A stretch of DNA of 64,000 bases from Taishania sp037189645 (GTDB lineage Bacteria > Bacteroidota > Bacteroidia > Flavobacteriales_D > Crocinitomicaceae): the NCBI GenBank assembly GCA_037189645.1, contig JBBCIY010000004.1, positions 124,001-188,000 on the forward strand, written 5' to 3'. The first letter of the stretch is position 1. Every line of letters starts with the position of its first letter. Shown piece after piece: positions 60,133 through 64,000 of this stretch. The notes beneath the pieces were generated by a model. The model saw nothing but the letters and a program-made list of their open reading frames with translations. It was not told the origin of the DNA and made no database searches. Made by a program: the position numbers and the translations under genes.

Positions 60133-60773
60133 TGTTTTTTCTTTTTTCCACCGTGCCATAAGTCTGCGATTTTATAGTTGATACCCAGGTTCAGGAGTAA
60201 ATGCCCTTCTATACCGGTTCCTTTCTTTTTGTGAAGCATCACCATATCGTTTTCGATGTGTGCATGTACATCCTGTCCAAGGTGAAACATGTATTGGGCT
60301 GTAAAAGTAATGTCAAACCGTTCCGTAATATTGAAATGAACACCGGCTCCTGCCTGTATGGCCGAACTGTTCTTTGTTACCTGGTTGCTTCTGTCAGAGT
60401 TATCAACCAGTTTTGTCTTGTCGAAGCAATGACCGGCAACAATATAAGGCTTGACGGGAGGAGCGATCTTATCCGTAAAATAATACATCACACTCCAGCC
60501 GACGTGATAATCGGTTCTGTTTGCCAGCTGGTTGATATTTCCACGCATGAAGTCGGCAAACCATTCTGTGTTCAGTCGATTGGATAATTGGAGCCGGAAT
60601 TGGCCGCCATAACCAAATCCGTTGATCCCAAAATCTTTGTGTTCAAAAATACTTGTTGTGGAACGGATGCCTAAGGAAAACAACCCTCCCTGGCTGGTTT
60701 TCAGGTTCAATTCCTGGGAATAAGAAGAAAGTATTCCTGTCGAAAAGAGAATTAAGGTGAGAAACTTTTTCAT
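60129..60773 (-). CDS. Outer-membrane beta-barrel protein
   Basis: A 214-residue secreted protein with signal MKKFLTLILFSTGILSSYSQ. The body has typical barrel strands (GYGGQFRLQLSNRLN, YHVGWSVMYYFTDK, IQAGAGVHFNITERFDITFTAQYMFHLG, quoted in parts) and GHLLLNLGINYKIADLW. It ends with a lysine-rich tail. It resembles OmpW/OmpA-like small barrels, but the family assignment is loose. It is coupled to the smaller barrel gene downstream. Confidence 0.7.
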   Translation of the reverse strand: MKKFLTLILFSTGILSSYSQELNLKTSQGGLFSLGIRSTTSIFEHKDFGINGFGYGGQFRLQLSNRLNTEWFADFMRGNINQLANRTDYHVGWSVMYYFTDKIAPPVKPYIVAGHCFDKTKLVDNSDRSNQVTKNSSAIQAGAGVHFNITERFDITFTAQYMFHLGQDVHAHIENDMVMLHKKKGTGIEGHLLLNLGINYKIADLWHGGKKKKQ

Positions 60774-60840
60774 AATGAGTGTTTTAGCAATACATATTTA
60801 AACGGGTTTAAAATAGGAATTATTGCCGTGAAAATAAAAA

Positions 60841-60866
60841 AATCCTGCCACTTGCATGACAGGATT
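60841..60866 (-). terminator. Terminator of the T9SS-secreted protein gene
   Basis: AATCCTG (60841-60847) pairs with CAGGATT (60860-60866). On the minus strand it is followed by a T-rich tract (TTTTTTTATTTT including the stem end). It lies 20 bases after the stop of the gene at 60886. Confidence 0.75.
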
Positions 60867-60885
60867 AAAAGAGGTGTTGAAAAAC

Positions 60886-63066
60886 TTACTGCTTCACAAA
60901 CCGGATCATAGTATTACTATCGTTTCCTTTCAGATTCAACAGGTAAATACCTGCATTCAGGTGGGAAACAGATAAATCAAATGAATTATAACCGGCATTC
61001 AGAATCATACTTTCTTCAAAAATAATTTTTCCGTTCAGATCACAAACGGACAACATCATTTCCGCATTCGCAGGAATAGTTATGTCTACTTTTGCCTGGT
61101 TTGTAACAGGGTTCGGGAATAAAATAACACTCAGCTCACCTCCATTGGATTCTAAGCCTAAGCAAGGTTCGAATAATACCTGGATGGTATCGGTAACAGA
61201 ACAGTTGTAATCATCCACTGCTACAACCACATAGGTTCCGCTTTCTGTTACAGGAAAAGCATTGTAATCATTATTCACACCATTCCATGTATACGACTGA
61301 AATCCATTTCCGGCAAATAATACAACCGGAGAATTACTTTCACAAGTGATGATGTCTTCTCCCAGGTCGATCTGGTTTACAACAGCCGTAACTTCCGTAT
61401 AACATCCGGGCTCGTTGTTTGACAGAATCGTAGAATTGCTTCCTGCTGCTGCATATCCTAATGTTTCTGTTGTTCCTCCAAACAAGGTTGTACCATTCTC
61501 GTAATGAAAATACCAGCGGTTGTTCCACGGCGAAATGGTAAATGAAGACAAATCACTTATTGATGTTCCGAAATCTTTGAAGGTGGTATAGTTATCTGTG
61601 GAAAAGTTATGGCGAACAATTTCATTGCCATTATAAGATCTGTATAATCCATAAAAATCAGTTCCATCGTATTCAAGAACACCCCAATCTGCCCAGTTTT
61701 CAGAACCATAATGCTCCGTAAAAATCTGTCCTAAATTTTGGACAGAAAAGTCATTCAAATTAATAACATACATATTTCCATTAGGATAGTAACTTGCCAA
61801 ACCTACAAATCCTTTTCCTGCAAGAATCAACGCATAATCTTCCGTATGAATTGGAGTTTCTAAAAGATGAACAGCTCCAAAATTAAGGTCTTCATCCATA
61901 GTTCTGATGGCATCGAAAGTAAACTGCCAGTTCATTTCATAATCGGGCGCTGAATTGGTTGCGGTGTTCCAGAAAGTAAACAGTTGTCCGGTTGCCAGAT
62001 CACTGAAAATACCATCCCTTCTTGGCAGGCTGACCTGGTTGCTCAGGTCATTTGCATTTGCACGTACTGTATAATTGTCACCAACAGAATACACATAATC
62101 AGGTGTAATAGCGATTCCTCCTCTGTCATCACCAGCTGTGGCATTGATATCTACTACTAAAGAATCATAAACCGAAATGCTGTCAACCAGGAAAGTGGTT
62201 GTTGTATTCAGCTGAGCGACATAAAAACTGGTTGTTTCTGTGATCGGCAGGGAATAAACAACAGCACCGGTATCTACTACAGATATAAGGGTTGGGTCGT
62301 TATACCATACGTACGTTCCAAATCCGTTAACAGTTAGTTCGGCAGTAGTTCCGGGACAGGTAACCAAATCCTGTGCAACCGGAGAGCGGAGGATTTGTAT
62401 TTGTTTGGAGTAGCTTGTGATACACCCGGTTTCATCCTCACCGGTGTATGTAATACTATACTTTCCAGCCGGTAAGCCGATAGGGTTGAACGTGTTTCCC
62501 GTTACTCCTTCCCCACTGAATATACCTCCGGCAGGAGTACCTGTAAGCATTACGTTCCCATCGTAATTACAAAAGGTGGAATCCGTTAGTGAAAAATGGG
62601 CTAATTCCTGAGGGATACCAGCTGTGCAGTAGTTATAGACAATCTTGCACTGGATATAATTTTGATTGCAGACTCCCAGGTCAACAGCAGAGGATATCGT
62701 CAGGTTGAAATCTATCTGGGAATCTGTTAACCATCCACTGATCAGGGAAGCATCAAACGGTAGGGATACAGAATCAAGCGGGCTGCAATCACTATGTGAA
62801 CTGTATGGGCCTGCCTGACCTAATACATTTGAATCTTCATCATTTACAGTGATGAATTCGCTGTTGTCACCAAAATCCCCGGTGAAGTAAACGATAATTG
62901 TTCCATCTCCCCATCCGCCTTGTGGCACTCCGGTGAATGAAAAGGTAAATGTCTGGTTGTAAGCGGTGATGTGTTGACGTGTTGTCGTGTCACTTACAAA
63001 TGTTTGGGCATAACTCGAAAACCCGATAAAAAATGCCAGTATTGGCAAAAGGTACATTTTTCTCAT
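60886..63066 (-). CDS. Large T9SS type A-sorted surface protein
   Basis: A 726-residue secreted protein with signal MRKMYLLPILAFFIGFSSYAQ. The N-terminal half has Ig/PKD-like beta modules with cysteines (TFCNYDGNVMLTGTPAGGIFSG, described in parts, and GCITSYSKQIQI). A central region (330-560) reads like a beta-propeller or lectin-like domain rich in Trp/Tyr (WNTATNSAPDYEMNWQF). A last Ig-like unit, EDIITCESNSPVVL ... WNGVNNDYNAFPVTESGTYVV, leads to a type A T9SS tail (VILFPNPVTNQAKV, LSVCDLNGKIIF, LNAGIYLLNLKG, MIRFVKQ). Probably exposed on the cell surface; ligand unknown. Confidence 0.82.
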   Translation of the reverse strand: MRKMYLLPILAFFIGFSSYAQTFVSDTTTRQHITAYNQTFTFSFTGVPQGGWGDGTIIVYFTGDFGDNSEFITVNDEDSNVLGQAGPYSSHSDCSPLDSVSLPFDASLISGWLTDSQIDFNLTISSAVDLGVCNQNYIQCKIVYNYCTAGIPQELAHFSLTDSTFCNYDGNVMLTGTPAGGIFSGEGVTGNTFNPIGLPAGKYSITYTGEDETGCITSYSKQIQILRSPVAQDLVTCPGTTAELTVNGFGTYVWYNDPTLISVVDTGAVVYSLPITETTSFYVAQLNTTTTFLVDSISVYDSLVVDINATAGDDRGGIAITPDYVYSVGDNYTVRANANDLSNQVSLPRRDGIFSDLATGQLFTFWNTATNSAPDYEMNWQFTFDAIRTMDEDLNFGAVHLLETPIHTEDYALILAGKGFVGLASYYPNGNMYVINLNDFSVQNLGQIFTEHYGSENWADWGVLEYDGTDFYGLYRSYNGNEIVRHNFSTDNYTTFKDFGTSISDLSSFTISPWNNRWYFHYENGTTLFGGTTETLGYAAAGSNSTILSNNEPGCYTEVTAVVNQIDLGEDIITCESNSPVVLFAGNGFQSYTWNGVNNDYNAFPVTESGTYVVVAVDDYNCSVTDTIQVLFEPCLGLESNGGELSVILFPNPVTNQAKVDITIPANAEMMLSVCDLNGKIIFEESMILNAGYNSFDLSVSHLNAGIYLLNLKGNDSNTMIRFVKQ

Positions 63067-63197
63067 ATTGTGTTCATAATTTATGGTGCAAAATTAGGAA
63101 CCCAAAGGATGTACACCTGGTAAATATTAAGCATTTATCAGGTAATTTTTAAGCGTTCTGTTTTACGTGGAAAAGAATGGATGTGATAATAAGCCGT

Positions 63198-63926
63198 TTA
63201 AATTAATTTAAGCACTTTCGCTACATCTTCAGGCACATCGATGTTGGGAGTCTCAATAACTGTTTCTATCACCCGGACAGGATAGCCATAGAAAAGCCAT
63301 CTTAGCTGTTCCAGGGATTCTGTTTGTTCTAATTCGGATGGTTTCAGCTTTACCAGTTCCTGCAGGCAGGATTTCCGGAAAGCATACAAACCGATGTGCT
63401 TTAAAAAGGGATAAAATTCCATGGAGTCGCCTTTGAAATTGGCATCATTGGGGATCGGGCTCCGGGAAAAATAAAGAGCGTTGTTAAATGCATCCGTCAC
63501 AATTTTAATGCGGTTAGCATTGTTCAGATCGTCTTTCGTGATATTCCTGGATCCCAGCGTTGCAATTTGTACGGAAGGGTCTTCAAACGCTTTTAAAAGC
63601 GCATCCAGCTGATCCGGATTTACCAGTGGTTCATCTCCTTGTATATTGATGATGATGTCGGCATCAATCTGTTCGGCAACTTCTCCACAACGGTCTGTGC
63701 CGCTCGGATGCCCGGAGCTTGTCATCATTGCCTTTCCACCAAAATCAAGTACATGATCATATATGCGCTCATCGTCCGTTGCAACGATTACTTCATCTAA
63801 AAGGGTTGCTTTTGAAGCGTTTTCATAAACCCGCCGGATCATTGACTTACCTTTCAGGTCAATGAGTGGTTTCCCGGGAAACCGGGAGGATGCGTAGCGG
63901 GAAGGAATGATGCCTGCTGCTTTCAT
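63198..63926 (-). CDS. kdsB: 3-deoxy-manno-octulosonate cytidylyltransferase
   Basis: A 242-residue nucleotidyltransferase that activates KDO with CTP, giving CMP-KDO for lipopolysaccharide inner core. Signatures are IIPSRYASSRFPGKPL (Gly-rich start), VATDDERIYDHV, SGHPSGTDRCGEVA, INIQGDEPLV and LYFSRSPIP. The length is normal. It lies four bases after the end of a probable outer-membrane receptor gene on the same strand, which is likely accidental operon packing. Confidence 0.95.
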   Translation of the reverse strand: MKAAGIIPSRYASSRFPGKPLIDLKGKSMIRRVYENASKATLLDEVIVATDDERIYDHVLDFGGKAMMTSSGHPSGTDRCGEVAEQIDADIIINIQGDEPLVNPDQLDALLKAFEDPSVQIATLGSRNITKDDLNNANRIKIVTDAFNNALYFSRSPIPNDANFKGDSMEFYPFLKHIGLYAFRKSCLQELVKLKPSELEQTESLEQLRWLFYGYPVRVIETVIETPNIDVPEDVAKVLKLI

Positions 63927-63929
63927 TTT

Positions 63930-64000
63930 CTAAAATGTTGCTTGAATTTGAACCATAAAATTCCTTGGAGCCTGGATATCTCCCGGGCGGGTGGTGTATT
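63930..64000 (-). CDS. Partial: C-terminal end of a probable outer-membrane receptor
   Basis: Leftward reading from the window edge gives a 22-codon open frame that stops with TAG at 63932-63930: YTTRPGDIQAPRNFMVQIQATF. The final alternating hydrophobic strand and terminal Phe are characteristic of an outer-membrane beta-barrel such as a TonB-dependent receptor. Only the last strand is present, so the family is uncertain. It is four bases upstream of kdsB. Confidence 0.4.
   Translation of the reverse strand, partial: YTTRPGDIQAPRNFMVQIQATF

Noticed and set aside
1..64000. tRNA, rRNA or CRISPR features
   Set aside because: No cloverleaf-type sequence, rRNA segment or regularly spaced direct repeats were noticed.
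1..64000. Insertion sequences, integrases or prophage genes
   Set aside because: No transposase, integrase or phage structural protein was found among the reading frames.

Overview
The window looks like a piece of a chromosome from the phylum Bacteroidota, most likely order Flavobacteriales and close to the Crocinitomicaceae (Fluviicola-like). This is inferred from several things. There are type IX secretion (T9SS) type A and type B C-terminal sorting domains. Families typical of the phylum occur (DUF6089, DUF4175, PepSY-like, MbnP/MbnH, RprY-like regulator, 600-residue acyl-CoA dehydrogenase). Promoters fit the Bacteroidota TTG-N19-TAnnTTTG pattern, and Shine-Dalgarno sequences are almost absent. 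No rRNA, tRNA, CRISPR array, insertion sequence or prophage was seen.

Layout, left part (1-46.6 kb): a partial membrane protein; tsaB coupled to an OmpR-family regulator, with a candidate small RNA upstream; a PhoB-like regulator; a TPR lipoprotein; a DUF6089 barrel; an acyl-CoA dehydrogenase; and a VWA protein (to 9 kb). From 9 to 21 kb come a conserved helical protein, an acyltransferase, a glycosyltransferase fused to MORN repeats, a large T9SS type B protein, free-Met-sulfoxide reductase, a Big_5-like lipoprotein and a T9SS type A protein. From 21 to 28 kb there are two leftward clusters: rnpA-ctpA-O-antigen ligase-lipoprotein, and comB with an S1/P1/phospholipase C-like protein. From 28 to 38 kb are a RecB-like helicase-nuclease, an MbnP/MbnH copper-type pair with a WYL regulator, rnhB, ppa and tyrS. 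From 38 to 46.6 kb are an FkbM-like methyltransferase with two GT4 glycosyltransferases, a stand-alone T9SS tail, a PepSY-like protein, queD-folE, a YugP-type protease, an M43 protease and an AlbA_2 protein.

Centre: 46.59-47.23 kb is a gene-free, AT-rich stretch with several near-consensus DnaA boxes next to an A/T-only tract. In the lines counted by hand, C tends to exceed G on the + strand to its left and G tends to exceed C to its right. Two parS-like ParB sites lie 8-10 kb to the right, one of them matching the consensus exactly, and they flank an AT-rich TPR lipoprotein gene just before mnmG (gidA). Together these make a chromosome origin (oriC) here the best reading.

Right part (47.2-64 kb): a PAS histidine kinase with a LytTR response regulator, DUF4175, an anti-sigma-type ATPase and ybeY run rightward as a likely leading-strand cluster. 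They are followed by mnmG, plsC, two small outer-membrane barrels, a T9SS protein, kdsB and the 3' end of a probable outer-membrane receptor.

Most genes are housekeeping or envelope genes. I found no clearly new multi-gene defence or mobile system. The most notable items are the origin/parS organisation, two candidate minus-strand small RNAs, the MbnP/MbnH pair, the glycosyltransferase-MORN fusion and the orphan T9SS sorting domain.
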